Below are positions 56,655 through 64,000 of a stretch of 64,000 bases of DNA, one piece after another (position 1 is the stretch's first letter; each line of letters begins with the position of its first letter). The notes under the pieces were generated by a model that was not told where the DNA came from, searched no databases, and worked only from the letters and a program-made list of their open reading frames with translations. Source of the stretch: an uncultured Bacillota bacterium. GTDB lineage: Bacteria; Bacillota; Clostridia; Tissierellales; Tepidimicrobiaceae. A program made the translations under genes and the position numbers. Location: the NCBI GenBank assembly GCA_937967955.1, contig CALBUB010000068.1, forward strand, positions 9,886 to 73,885. Direction: 5' to 3'.

Positions 56655-56742
56655 TTTTGCCAGCATCTCTTAAAAGAGAGCTGGACCAATATTAAAAAAT
56701 AAAAAATTCGACTGGTATCCGTAGGGAACCAGAGCGGGAGGG
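56655..56742 (+). ncRNA. Pan-motif-like leader RNA of panT
   Basis: Hairpin 1 pairs CCAGC-A-TCTCT (56660-56670) with AGAGA-GCTGG (56675-56684), with one bulged A. Hairpin 2 is CTGGT-A-TCC (56712-56720), GTA loop, GGG-A-ACCAG (56724-56732), with an A interrupting each strand. The ribosome site GGGAGGG follows at once. Stems with bulged adenosines, often two per leader, before pantothenate genes describe the pan RNA motif. The assignment was made by eye. Confidence 0.5.
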
Positions 56743-56748
56743 TTAAAA

Positions 56749-57498
56749 ATGAAAAGTGGTGTAAAAAGGCTTTCTGTAAGAAAGATGGTAATCATCGGTG
56801 TATTAGGAGGTATTACCGCTGTATTAGGAATGACTCCTTTAGGCCTAATTCCAGTAGGACCAACAAGAGCTACCACATTGCATATACCAGTTATTATTGC
56901 AGCTATAATGGAAGGACCTTTAGTAGGTGCTCTTGTAGGCTTGATATTTGGTCTTGTTAGCATGTTTCAAGCTATTACCAATCCAACTCCTGTATCCTTT
57001 GTATTCCTAAATCCCATTGTATCTATTTTACCTAGAATGCTAATAGGGATAGTAAGCTATTATGCCCATAAAGCCTTAAAAGATTTGGGTAGCAAGAGAA
57101 GCTTTTGGATATTAAATATAATATGGCTGTCTACTATTGGCTATCTAATATATGGAATATATACTAATATCCAAAGCACTCAAAAACCATGGTCTATTTT
57201 AGTAAATATTATGCTTTTAATGCTTACTATTATAATGGTATACTATACAAATAAGAAGTTAAAAGAACAGAATATGGAGCTTATAGTATCAGCTGTAATG
57301 GGAACTTTAACTAACACAGTTGGAGTGCTATTTAGTATTTATATTCTATATGCAGAAAGCTTTGTAAGGGAGCTAGGATACAATATAAATATGGCTAGGA
57401 AGGTTATAGTTGGAATTGGGATAACTAATGGAATACCTGAAGCAATAATTGCGACTATAATAGTAACTAATGTAATCACTGCTCTAAGAAGAAACTAA
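56749..57498 (+). CDS. panT: ECF transporter S component, probable pantothenate (PanT)
   Basis: 249 residues with about six membrane helices and a basic N-terminus. LIPVGPTRATTLHIPVIIAAIMEGP and VGLIFGLVSMFQA are typical of ECF S components of the PanT group. It would capture pantothenate and use a shared ECF energising module, not encoded here. It precedes coaX (pantothenate kinase) by about 18 bp and follows a pan-like leader, so the substrate call rests on context and family. Start ATG behind GGGAGGG. Confidence 0.8.
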   Translation: MKSGVKRLSVRKMVIIGVLGGITAVLGMTPLGLIPVGPTRATTLHIPVIIAAIMEGPLVGALVGLIFGLVSMFQAITNPTPVSFVFLNPIVSILPRMLIGIVSYYAHKALKDLGSKRSFWILNIIWLSTIGYLIYGIYTNIQSTQKPWSILVNIMLLMLTIIMVYYTNKKLKEQNMELIVSAVMGTLTNTVGVLFSIYILYAESFVRELGYNINMARKVIVGIGITNGIPEAIIATIIVTNVITALRRN

Positions 57499-57516
57499 TA
57501 ATGGATGGTGAATGGA

Positions 57517-58293
57517 ATGTTACTTGCAATCGATGTTGGAAATACAAATATAGTTTTTGGAGTGTATAAGGGTAGTAAGTTGATTAATGATTGGAGAATA
57601 TCCACTGATAGAAATAAAACTTCTGATGAGTACGGCATATTGTTTGAACAAATATTTAAGTATCATGGTCTCTGTCCTAAAGATGTGGAAGATGTAATCA
57701 TTTCATCAGTGGTGCCTACTTTGATGCATACTTTAGTAGCAATGAGTATAAAGTTTTTTGGAAAAAAGCCCTTGGTAGTAGGTCCGGGTATAAAGACAGG
57801 GATGAATATAAAATATGAGGATCCAAGAGAATTAGGGGCCGATAGGATAGTAAATGCAGTGGCTGCTTACAATAAATATGGAGGACCTTTAGTAATAGTG
57901 GATTTTGGAACTGCCATAACTTTTTGCGTTATATCTAAGGATGGAGATTATTTGGGAGGGGCTATAGCTCCAGGAATTAAAATTTCAAGTGAAGCATTGT
58001 TTTCTAGGACTGCAAAGCTTCCAAAGGTAGAATTGGTTAAACCTAAAAATGTAATAGGAAAAAATACTATTAATAGTATTCAAGCAGGTTTAGTTTATGG
58101 CTATGTTGGACTGGTAGACTACATTATAGAAAGAATTATGGAAGAGATGAAGGAAGAAGGAGAAATTAAAAATGTAGTGGCCACAGGAGGTTTTGCATCT
58201 TTAATTGCATCGGAGAGCAGATATATAAACAGGATAGATAAACTTTTAACTCTTGAAGGTTTACGCATAATATATGAGAAGAATAAAAAGTAG
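57517..58293 (+). CDS. coaX: Type III pantothenate kinase
   Basis: 258 residues from the ATG at 57517, the usual [11 protein letters not shown] start; ATG at 57505 is in frame but less likely. [12 protein letters not shown] is the phosphate-binding loop, [10 protein letters not shown] and GGAIAPGI the other ASKHA motifs, and ATGGFASLI the adenosine motif. It phosphorylates pantothenate, the first step of CoA synthesis, and pairs with panT upstream. In B. subtilis it is the gene just after ftsH. Confidence 0.94.
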   Translation: MLLAIDVGNTNIVFGVYKGSKLINDWRISTDRNKTSDEYGILFEQIFKYHGLCPKDVEDVIISSVVPTLMHTLVAMSIKFFGKKPLVVGPGIKTGMNIKYEDPRELGADRIVNAVAAYNKYGGPLVIVDFGTAITFCVISKDGDYLGGAIAPGIKISSEALFSRTAKLPKVELVKPKNVIGKNTINSIQAGLVYGYVGLVDYIIERIMEEMKEEGEIKNVVATGGFASLIASESRYINRIDKLLTLEGLRIIYEKNKK

Positions 58294-58312
58294 CCGTTAG
58301 GCTACTTTTTTA
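58286..58312 (+). terminator. Terminator after coaX
   Basis: A 10-bp stem (58286-58295 with 58300-58309) overlaps the stop codon; T-run follows. Confidence 0.88.
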
Positions 58313-58348
58313 CTAGCTAAAAAATATATACAAATAGAGGTGAAAAAT

Positions 58349-59332
58349 ATGAGAATAGGAAATGTCCTTTTAGAAAACAATGTTTTCCTAGCTCCTATGG
58401 CAGGAGTTACTGATAGAGTTTTTAGAATTATATGTAGAGAAATGGGTGCAGGCTTAGTATTTACTGAGATGGTTAGTTGTAAAGGTTTATATTATGGAGA
58501 TAAAAACACAGAGGGATTAACAAAGGTTAATGAAGCTGAAAGACCTATTGGCTTACAGATATTTGGCTCTGAGCCTGATATTATGGCAGAGGTAGTAAAA
58601 GAACATTTAAACCCTAGAAAGGATATAGATATAGTAGACATAAATATGGGTTGTCCTGCACCTAAAATTGTGAAAAACGGAGATGGTTCAGCCCTTTTAA
58701 AAAATCCCCAACTGGTTAGGCAAATATTAAGAAAGGTAGTTAATGCTTCTGAAAAGCCAGTAACCATAAAGATAAGAATGGGCTGGGATAAAAGTACAAT
58801 AAATGGAGTAGAAATTGCTAAAATAGCTGAAGAAGAAGGAGTAGCAGCCATTACAGTCCATGCTAGAACTAGAGATATGTTCTATACAGGAAAGGCTGAT
58901 TGGGCCTTTATAAAAAAAGTAAGGGAGGCAGTAAGCATTCCTGTCATAGGCAATGGAGATATATTTGAGCCAATAGATGCAATAAATATGTTAGAGTATA
59001 CAGGTTGCGATGGGGTTGCTATTGGCAGAGGCTCTCTAGGAAATCCTTGGATATTTAAAAGAATAAATTTGCTTATGGAAGGAAAGGAAGATGTGAAGCC
59101 TTCCTATGAGGAAATAATAAATATGGCTATTAGACATTTAAATATGCTTTGTGAAGAAAAAGGAGAATATATAGCAGTAAAACAAATGAGAAAGCATATA
59201 GCCTGGTATATAAAAGGTATGAGAAATTCTAATAGGGTTAAAAATGAAATCAATAGATTAAACAGTAGGAAGGAAGTTGAAATTACTTTAAAAGCTTATT
59301 TGGAGCAATTAAAAAGTTATAATGGTGATTAG
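58349..59332 (+). CDS. dusB: tRNA-dihydrouridine synthase DusB
   Basis: 327 residues from the ATG at 58349, spaced from AGAGGTGA; a GTG at 58340 lies in that site. [41 protein letters not shown] with the catalytic Cys, and [11 protein letters not shown] identify the FMN TIM-barrel family. It reduces uridine to dihydrouridine in tRNA D-loops. Placement near greA-lysS is common in Clostridia. Confidence 0.94.
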   Translation: MRIGNVLLENNVFLAPMAGVTDRVFRIICREMGAGLVFTEMVSCKGLYYGDKNTEGLTKVNEAERPIGLQIFGSEPDIMAEVVKEHLNPRKDIDIVDINMGCPAPKIVKNGDGSALLKNPQLVRQILRKVVNASEKPVTIKIRMGWDKSTINGVEIAKIAEEEGVAAITVHARTRDMFYTGKADWAFIKKVREAVSIPVIGNGDIFEPIDAINMLEYTGCDGVAIGRGSLGNPWIFKRINLLMEGKEDVKPSYEEIINMAIRHLNMLCEEKGEYIAVKQMRKHIAWYIKGMRNSNRVKNEINRLNSRKEVEITLKAYLEQLKSYNGD

Positions 59333-59391
59333 TTATACTTGCCTTTAAGTACTCATATAATACATTAAATAATATTGAAGGGGGGGAATTT

Positions 59392-60321
59392 ATTGGGTTT
59401 CTCTATATTATAGATCATAAAAAGTATTTTGCTCATTATAATAGAGGCCTGAGAAAGCTAATCCCCAAAGGAATGGTTCCTATAATAAGGCCTAAAATTA
59501 TAGATTATTTTTATGATTTAGAAGGCAATATAATAGGAAAGATAGCAGGAGTTTTTTTAAAAGAGCCTATAGATGTAAATGGGCTAATGAAAGAATTTAT
59601 TTTAGCTTTAGAAAAATTGAAAGGTGAAAATATACAGGCACTTTTAATAGAAGACCTTCATAAATTCAGTAATAAAGAATTAGACACAATAGAAAGGGAA
59701 AGCAATTTAAAAATTATTCGGGGAATGGATATATTATTAGCTTTTTTACCTTTAGCATTAGACAACATATATAAACAGCTGGGTGTAGATTTAAAAAGTC
59801 AAGAAGTTCTTATCATTGGTCAAGAGGAAGAATTGACCAAGAAAACCATAGAGGCAATTTGTAAAAGTGTAAGTTTTATAACCATAACCGGGGAATATGA
59901 AAAGGAAAGTGTAGAAAGGATATATGAATATATATTAGAAAAAACAGGTCTATCTATTTTTCACTCTAAAAATATCGACAAAATATTGACAAATTATTCA
60001 ATAATAATTAATCTTATAGATAATTGTATTATAAATACTAATAAGATTAGAAAAGATGCTATAATATTTGATTTCAGTATTAGTAAGTTTTTTAGTAAAA
60101 ATATAATTAAGAATACCAAACTAACCCCAATCGAGGAGTTTGTTTTTAAAGGGGAGCATATAAGAAAAAGTAGTCATATACCTAAATTGTTACCAGCCCA
60201 TATATATGAATACTTAGCTGAAAGGAATACTGCTGACTTTTGTGGTTTTTACGGGAAAGGGGAACTACTTACAGTTGAAGAATTTGTGAATTTAAAAATT
60301 AAAAATAAGGGTACACTGTAA
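59392..60321 (+). CDS. Conserved protein of unknown function, non-canonical or disrupted start
   Basis: No family recognised. The ATG at 59473 has no proper binding site, while in-frame coding sequence (FLYIIDHKKYFAHYNRG...) continues upstream to an ATT at 59392, right after a run of seven G. The protein would have about 310 residues. The middle (QEVLIIGQEEELTKKTIEAI) and later alternating hydrophobic strands suggest a Rossmann-like fold. One extra G at 59395-59397 would put the TTG at 59393 in frame. It lies between dusB and greA, which hints at a conserved clostridial gene. Confidence 0.55.
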   Translation: MGFLYIIDHKKYFAHYNRGLRKLIPKGMVPIIRPKIIDYFYDLEGNIIGKIAGVFLKEPIDVNGLMKEFILALEKLKGENIQALLIEDLHKFSNKELDTIERESNLKIIRGMDILLAFLPLALDNIYKQLGVDLKSQEVLIIGQEEELTKKTIEAICKSVSFITITGEYEKESVERIYEYILEKTGLSIFHSKNIDKILTNYSIIINLIDNCIINTNKIRKDAIIFDFSISKFFSKNIIKNTKLTPIEEFVFKGEHIRKSSHIPKLLPAHIYEYLAERNTADFCGFYGKGELLTVEEFVNLKIKNKGTL

Positions 60322-60325
60322 TTGC

Positions 60326-60354
60326 TTGACTTTTTATTTTCTCTTGGCTATAAT
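60326..60354 (+). promoter_or_regulatory. Sigma-A promoter of greA-lysS
   Basis: TTGACT (60326-60331), 17-bp spacer and a perfect TATAAT (60349-60354). Confidence 0.85.
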
Positions 60355-60437
60355 AGTCAGCATATATGAGCGAAAAGGGGAAAAATTGTTTAAATATATA
60401 GTTAAAACTATTATAATAATAAAGGAGAGAACAATTT

Positions 60438-60914
60438 ATGGCTGAAAAGGATGTTTTTTTAACACTAGAGGGGTTAAAAAAATTAGAAGAGGAATTAGAT
60501 AGATTAAAGACAGTTAGAAGAAGAGAGGTTGCTGAAAGGATAAAACAAGCTTTAGCTTTTGGAGATATAAGCGAAAACTCAGAATATGATGAGGCAAAAA
60601 ATGAACAAGCTCAATTGGAAGAAAGGATTGCTAAACTAGAAGCTATGCTTAGAAATGCTAAATTGATAGACGATGACGAAATTAGCACAGATATAGTTAC
60701 TATGGGTTCTAAAGTTGTAGTTAAAGACTTAGAATTTGATGAAGAAATGGAATATACAATTGTCGGTTCTGCAGAGGCAGATCCCTTTAACGGAAAAATA
60801 TCAAATGAATCTCCTGTAGGTAGTGCTTTACTTGGCAAGAAGAAAGGCGATATAGTTGAAGTTCAAGTACCTGATGGAATTATTAAGTACAAGATCATAA
60901 GTATAACAAAATAA
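60438..60914 (+). CDS. greA: Transcription elongation factor GreA
   Basis: 158 residues, the standard length. The N-terminal coiled coil ([21 protein letters not shown], acidic tip [16 protein letters not shown]) enters the RNA polymerase channel; the C-terminal FKBP-like domain carries [14 protein letters not shown]. It stimulates cleavage of backtracked RNA. Start ATG behind AAGGAG. lysS starts about 15 bp after it. Confidence 0.97.
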   Translation: MAEKDVFLTLEGLKKLEEELDRLKTVRRREVAERIKQALAFGDISENSEYDEAKNEQAQLEERIAKLEAMLRNAKLIDDDEISTDIVTMGSKVVVKDLEFDEEMEYTIVGSAEADPFNGKISNESPVGSALLGKKKGDIVEVQVPDGIIKYKIISITK

Positions 60915-60929
60915 AGGAGGATGAAATTT

Positions 60930-62411
60930 GTGTCTGGAACTGAAGAAAATTTTAATGAAATGCTTAAGATAAGAAGGGAAAAGCTAAAAGAATTACAGGA
61001 AATGGGAGAAAACCCCTTTCTTATAGAAAAATATGAGTATACCCATCACAGCACAACTATCAAAGAGAATTTTGAAGAGCTAGAAGAGGAAACGGTTTCA
61101 GTAGCAGGCAGGATTATGGCAAGAAGGGGTCACGGTAAAGTAAGTTTTATGGACTTACAAGACAGCCAGGGAAGGATACAAATATTTGCTAAAATGGATG
61201 TATTAGGTGAAGAAGCATATAAGAAGTTAAGCTATCTAGATTTAGGGGATATTATAGGAGTTAAGGGAAAAGTATTTAAAACAAAAACAGGAGAGATTTC
61301 AGTAAGAGCTGAAGAGATAATCCTACTTACCAAATCACTTCAGATACTACCTGAAAAATTCCATGGTTTAAAGGATCCGGATTTAAGATATAGGCAGAGA
61401 TATGTAGACTTAATAGTAAATCCTGAAGTAAAAGAGATTTTCATTTTAAGAACTAAAATTATAAAGGCTATAAGAGAATTTTTAGATAATAGGGGCTTCT
61501 TAGAAGTAGAGACTCCTATACTAAATACTATAGCTGGTGGTGCCAACGCTCGTCCCTTTATAACCCATCATAATACTTTGGACATAGATATGTATTTAAG
61601 GATTGCTAATGAGCTTTATTTAAAGAGGCTAATAGTAGGTGGCTTTGAGAAAGTATATGAAATGGGTAGAATGTTTAGAAATGAGGGAATGAGCTATAAA
61701 CATAACCCAGAATTTACAAGCATAGAACTATATCAAGCTTATGCTGACTATGAAGATATGATGGAAATAACAGAGCAAATAGTAGCTTATGCTGCAGAAA
61801 AGGCATTAGGAACTACTAAGATTTCTTATCAAGGAAAAGAAATAGATTTAACTCCACCATGGAAGAGAATGACTATGATTGATGCTGTAAAAGAATATAC
61901 TGGAGTAGATTTTAATGAAATAGATACTGATGAAGAAGCTATAAAAGTTGCAAAAGAAAAAGGACTAGAGGTTACACCAGATATGAAGAGAGGACATATT
62001 ATAAGTGAGATGTTTGAAGAGTTCTGTGAAAAACATCTTGTTCAGCCTACTTTCATAACTCATCATCCAGTTGAAGTATCACCATTAGCAAAGAGAAATC
62101 CAGAGGATCCAAGATTAACTAATAGATTTGAAGCCTTTATAAATACTTGGGAAATAGCCAATGCCTTTAGTGAATTAAATGATCCTATAGACCAAAAAGA
62201 AAGATTCCTTGAACAAGTAAGGAGAAGAGAAGCTGGAGATGCAGAAGCCCATATGATGGATACAGACTTTATAAATGCCTTAGAAGTAGGACTTCCTCCA
62301 ACAGGAGGCTTAGGTATAGGTATTGATAGATTGGTAATGATACTAACAAACCAAACTAGCATAAGGGATGTAATATTATTCCCAACTATGAAACCTATTC
62401 CTAGTGAATAA
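60930..62411 (+). CDS. lysS: Lysyl-tRNA synthetase (class II)
   Basis: 493 residues from the GTG at 60930; the ATG at 60921 directly abuts the AAGGAGG site and is too close. An OB-fold anticodon domain (about 50-145) is followed by the class II core: motif 2 [16 protein letters not shown], motif 3 [11 protein letters not shown]. It charges tRNA-Lys. A strong terminator follows. Confidence 0.96.
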   Translation: MSGTEENFNEMLKIRREKLKELQEMGENPFLIEKYEYTHHSTTIKENFEELEEETVSVAGRIMARRGHGKVSFMDLQDSQGRIQIFAKMDVLGEEAYKKLSYLDLGDIIGVKGKVFKTKTGEISVRAEEIILLTKSLQILPEKFHGLKDPDLRYRQRYVDLIVNPEVKEIFILRTKIIKAIREFLDNRGFLEVETPILNTIAGGANARPFITHHNTLDIDMYLRIANELYLKRLIVGGFEKVYEMGRMFRNEGMSYKHNPEFTSIELYQAYADYEDMMEITEQIVAYAAEKALGTTKISYQGKEIDLTPPWKRMTMIDAVKEYTGVDFNEIDTDEEAIKVAKEKGLEVTPDMKRGHIISEMFEEFCEKHLVQPTFITHHPVEVSPLAKRNPEDPRLTNRFEAFINTWEIANAFSELNDPIDQKERFLEQVRRREAGDAEAHMMDTDFINALEVGLPPTGGLGIGIDRLVMILTNQTSIRDVILFPTMKPIPSE

Positions 62412-62435
62412 AAAAGGATTAAATTAGCAAAAAAT

Positions 62436-62480
62436 CACCTCAAATGTTATGTGAATATAACATTTGGAGGTGTTTTTTTA
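62436..62480 (+). terminator. Terminator after lysS
   Basis: A 15-bp stem (62436-62450 with 62457-62472, one bulged G) and T7. Confidence 0.92.
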
Positions 62481-62591
62481 TGATATTATGAAAGTTCCTT
62501 GACGATGGAGCAATCTTTATCTTATGATTGTTTTGGAAAGAGTTTATAATAAGGTTATAAATTTTGTTTTAGTTTTTGGAGGCATGTTTAT

Positions 62592-63152
62592 ATGTATACC
62601 TTAGATGAACTTAAGAGTATAGTGGAAAGATGTAGAAGATGCCCACTATATAGGACAAGAACAAATACTGTTTTTGGAGAAGGTAATCCTAAAGCAAAGC
62701 TCATGTTTATAGGAGAAGGACCTGGTTTTCATGAGGATAAGATGGGGCGGCCCTTTGTAGGTAGGGCAGGCCAACTTTTAGATAAGATGATAGGAGCTAT
62801 AGGCTTAAAAAGAGAAGAAGTATACATAACGAATATAGTTAAATGCCGTCCACCTAACAATAGGAATCCCTATGAAAATGAAAGCAAAATATGTATTGAA
62901 TTTTTAAGGTGGCAGGTAAAAATAATCCAGCCAGATATAATAGTATGTTTAGGGGCGGTTTCAGCTAGAAATATTATAGATGAAAATTTTAGAATAACTA
63001 AAGAAAGGGGCATTTGGTACCAAAGGGGTAAGTTTAATATTATGGCTACGTACCATCCCGCTGCTTTGTTAAGAGATGAGAGTAAAAAGAAAGATGCTTG
63101 GGAAGACTTTAAAAGTATAAAGAAGAAATATGAAGAAGCACAAAATGCTTAA
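62592..63152 (+). CDS. Uracil-DNA glycosylase, family 4 (Fe-S type)
   Basis: 186 residues. Cys14, Cys17, Cys85 and Cys101 are spaced as the [4Fe-4S] ligands of family 4 enzymes. GEGPG (41-45) and HPAALL near the C-terminus are the catalytic motifs, and DKMGRPFVGRAG binds the phosphate. It excises uracil from DNA to start base-excision repair. Start ATG behind TTGGAGG. A second superfamily member follows after 18 bp. Confidence 0.92.
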   Translation: MYTLDELKSIVERCRRCPLYRTRTNTVFGEGNPKAKLMFIGEGPGFHEDKMGRPFVGRAGQLLDKMIGAIGLKREEVYITNIVKCRPPNNRNPYENESKICIEFLRWQVKIIQPDIIVCLGAVSARNIIDENFRITKERGIWYQRGKFNIMATYHPAALLRDESKKKDAWEDFKSIKKKYEEAQNA

Positions 63153-63170
63153 TATGAAAGGTTGATATAA

Positions 63171-63749
63171 TTGAAAAAAGAAAGGCTAGATTATTTAAAC
63201 AGAAGAATAGCTGAAATATATCCTGATAAAGACTTGGTTTTTGGCTATGGGGATATAAATAGTAATATTATGCTTTTAGGAGAGGCCCCTGGCTCAAAGG
63301 AAGTAGAGTTTGCTGAGCCTTTTGTAGGCCAAGCTGGAAAGCATTTAGATGAGTTTCTTGAAATTTTGAATATAAAAAAGGAAGAATTATATATTACAAA
63401 TTCAGTTAAATTTAGACCTACTAGAACTAATCCTAAAACTGGTAGATTATCAAACAGAACACCCACTACTAAAGAGATAGAAGCTTTCAGGGAGTTTATA
63501 TATGAAGAAATAGATATAATCCAACCAAAGATAATAGTAACCTTGGGCAATATACCTTTAAAAACTATATTCAATAAAAATATAAAAATTGGAGATGTGC
63601 ATGGCCAGCTGTTTAATGTAAATATAAAGGATAAAGAATACAAAGTATTTCCTCTATACCATCCAGCAGCAGTAATATATAATAGAAGCTTAAAAGATGT
63701 CTATATATCAGATCTAAAAAAGCTGAAAAAAGAAATTAAAGAAATTTGA
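63171..63749 (+). CDS. Uracil-DNA glycosylase superfamily protein lacking Fe-S cysteines
   Basis: 192 residues, start TTG behind AAAGGTTGAT. GEAPGSKE (38-45), EPFVGQAGKHLDEFL and YHPAAV keep the family 4 fold and active-site order. The Fe-S cysteines are absent: no CxxC at the N-terminus, and the third ligand is Phe81 (VKFRP versus VKCRP in its neighbour). An insert of about ten residues follows (TNPKTGRLSNRTPTT). It may act on another damaged base. It probably arose by duplication and divergence, and is co-transcribed with the first gene. Confidence 0.75.
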   Translation: MKKERLDYLNRRIAEIYPDKDLVFGYGDINSNIMLLGEAPGSKEVEFAEPFVGQAGKHLDEFLEILNIKKEELYITNSVKFRPTRTNPKTGRLSNRTPTTKEIEAFREFIYEEIDIIQPKIIVTLGNIPLKTIFNKNIKIGDVHGQLFNVNIKDKEYKVFPLYHPAAVIYNRSLKDVYISDLKKLKKEIKEI

Positions 63750-63758
63750 AAAAAACCC

Positions 63759-63787
63759 TTGACTTTTGTCTAAAGAAGGTGTAATAT
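63759..63787 (+). promoter_or_regulatory. rRNA promoter P1
   Basis: TTGACT (63759-63764), 17-bp spacer, TAATAT (63782-63787), about 180 bp before the 16S gene. Confidence 0.8.
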
Positions 63788-63812
63788 TAATACTTGTCAG
63801 CTTGAGTATCTG

Positions 63813-63833
63813 CTCTAGCAAAAGCTGCTAGAG
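63813..63833 (+). other. Hairpin between the two rRNA promoters
   Basis: A perfect 8-bp stem CTCTAGCA/TGCTAGAG with a 5-base loop in the P1 transcript. No T-run, so it is not a plain terminator. Confidence 0.4.
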
Positions 63834-63859
63834 GCCAGAAAAAATATTTTAAAAAAGTA

Positions 63860-63888
63860 TTGACATAAAACTTTGAAAATGATATACT
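63860..63888 (+). promoter_or_regulatory. rRNA promoter P2
   Basis: A perfect TTGACA (63860-63865), 17-bp spacer and TATACT (63883-63888). The leader to the 16S start is about 70 bases. Confidence 0.85.
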
Positions 63889-63961
63889 ATAAAAGTTGAC
63901 ACAAACGAACCTTAAAAAACTAAACAGTGTGAGTACTTTGAGTTAAGTCAAACTTGAACTT

Positions 63962-64000
63962 TTTTAGTGAGAGTTTGATCCTGGCTCAGGACGAACGCTG
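63962..64000 (+). rRNA. rrs: 16S ribosomal RNA, 5' end only
   Basis: AGAGTTTGATCCTGGCTCAG at 63970-63989, the universal 27F site, followed by GACGAACGCTG, is the start of 16S rRNA. The gene runs off the window edge; its mature 5' end is estimated near 63962. Confidence 0.95.

Noticed and set aside
56655..56742. THF or ZTP riboswitch before the ECF S component
   Set aside because: Conserved core bases of those classes are absent; hairpins with bulged As fit the pan motif better.
1..64000. Mobile elements, prophage or CRISPR arrays
   Set aside because: No transposase, integrase, long terminal repeats or regularly spaced direct repeats were seen.

Overview
This window is AT-rich chromosomal DNA from an anaerobic, endospore-forming Firmicute. 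A Tissierellales- or Clostridia-like organism is the best guess; the species is not determined. The evidence is: sporulation genes (spoVG, spoVT, spoVB, yabP, yabQ, spoIIE); a class II superoxide reductase; a sodium-pumping methylmalonyl-CoA decarboxylase; a tyrosyl T-box; frequent TTG and GTG starts behind strong AGGAGG-type sites; and U-tract terminators. No phage, transposon, CRISPR array or tRNA gene was seen. The right edge is the first ~40 bases of a 16S rRNA gene behind two tandem promoters.

Layout. (1) 1-3634: a peptide-catabolism operon holding an M14 metallopeptidase cut by the window edge, the membrane pair DUF969/DUF979, and an M29-like aminopeptidase. (2) 3.8-9.2 kb: a divergent PEP carboxykinase; arginase with a hydroxyacid dehydrogenase on the minus strand; a nicotinamidase-like hydrolase; an RNase HI with a viroplasmin domain; dCMP deaminase. 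(3) 9.2-13.1 kb: a sigma-54 activator (CdsR-like) followed by an L-cysteine desulfidase (CdsB-like) behind a near-perfect -24/-12 promoter. (4) 13.1-24.2 kb: housekeeping genes (CoA-pyrophosphatase-like Nudix, CAP-domain secreted protein, T-box-controlled tyrS, superoxide reductase, RlmL-like methyltransferase, PduO-type adenosyltransferase, PAS-PP2C phosphatase, pgi, LCP protein, murC).

(5) 24.1-45.7 kb: a block in nearly the order of the Bacillus subtilis origin-proximal region: spoVG-glmU-prs-pth-mfd-spoVT-spoVB-mazG-hup-rqcP-yabP-yabQ-divIC-yabR-spoIIE-yabS-yabT-tilS-hpt-ftsH. spoVG has a sigma-H promoter. spoIIE has a Spo0A-type promoter with a 21-bp spacer. (6) 45.8-56.6 kb: a methylmalonyl-CoA module inserted where B. 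subtilis goes straight from ftsH to coaX. It has a leader RNA with an aptamer-like fold and terminator, an AspT/SucE-type transporter, DUF3870, a succinate/propionate CoA-transferase, mcmA1-mcmA2-meaB-mce, and mmdA-mmdD-mmdC-mmdB. It would convert succinate to propionate and CO2 while pumping Na+, and the adenosyltransferase at 18.1 kb would supply its coenzyme B12. (7) 56.6-62.4 kb: panT (behind a pan-motif-like RNA)-coaX-dusB-unknown-greA-lysS. (8) 62.6-63.7 kb: two uracil-DNA glycosylase superfamily genes, then the rRNA promoter region.

Three genes (yabT, the AspT-like transporter and the unknown gene before greA) lack a sensible start in frame. Each would be repaired by adding one base to a short homopolymer run, so single-base sequence errors should be excluded before any biology is built on them.
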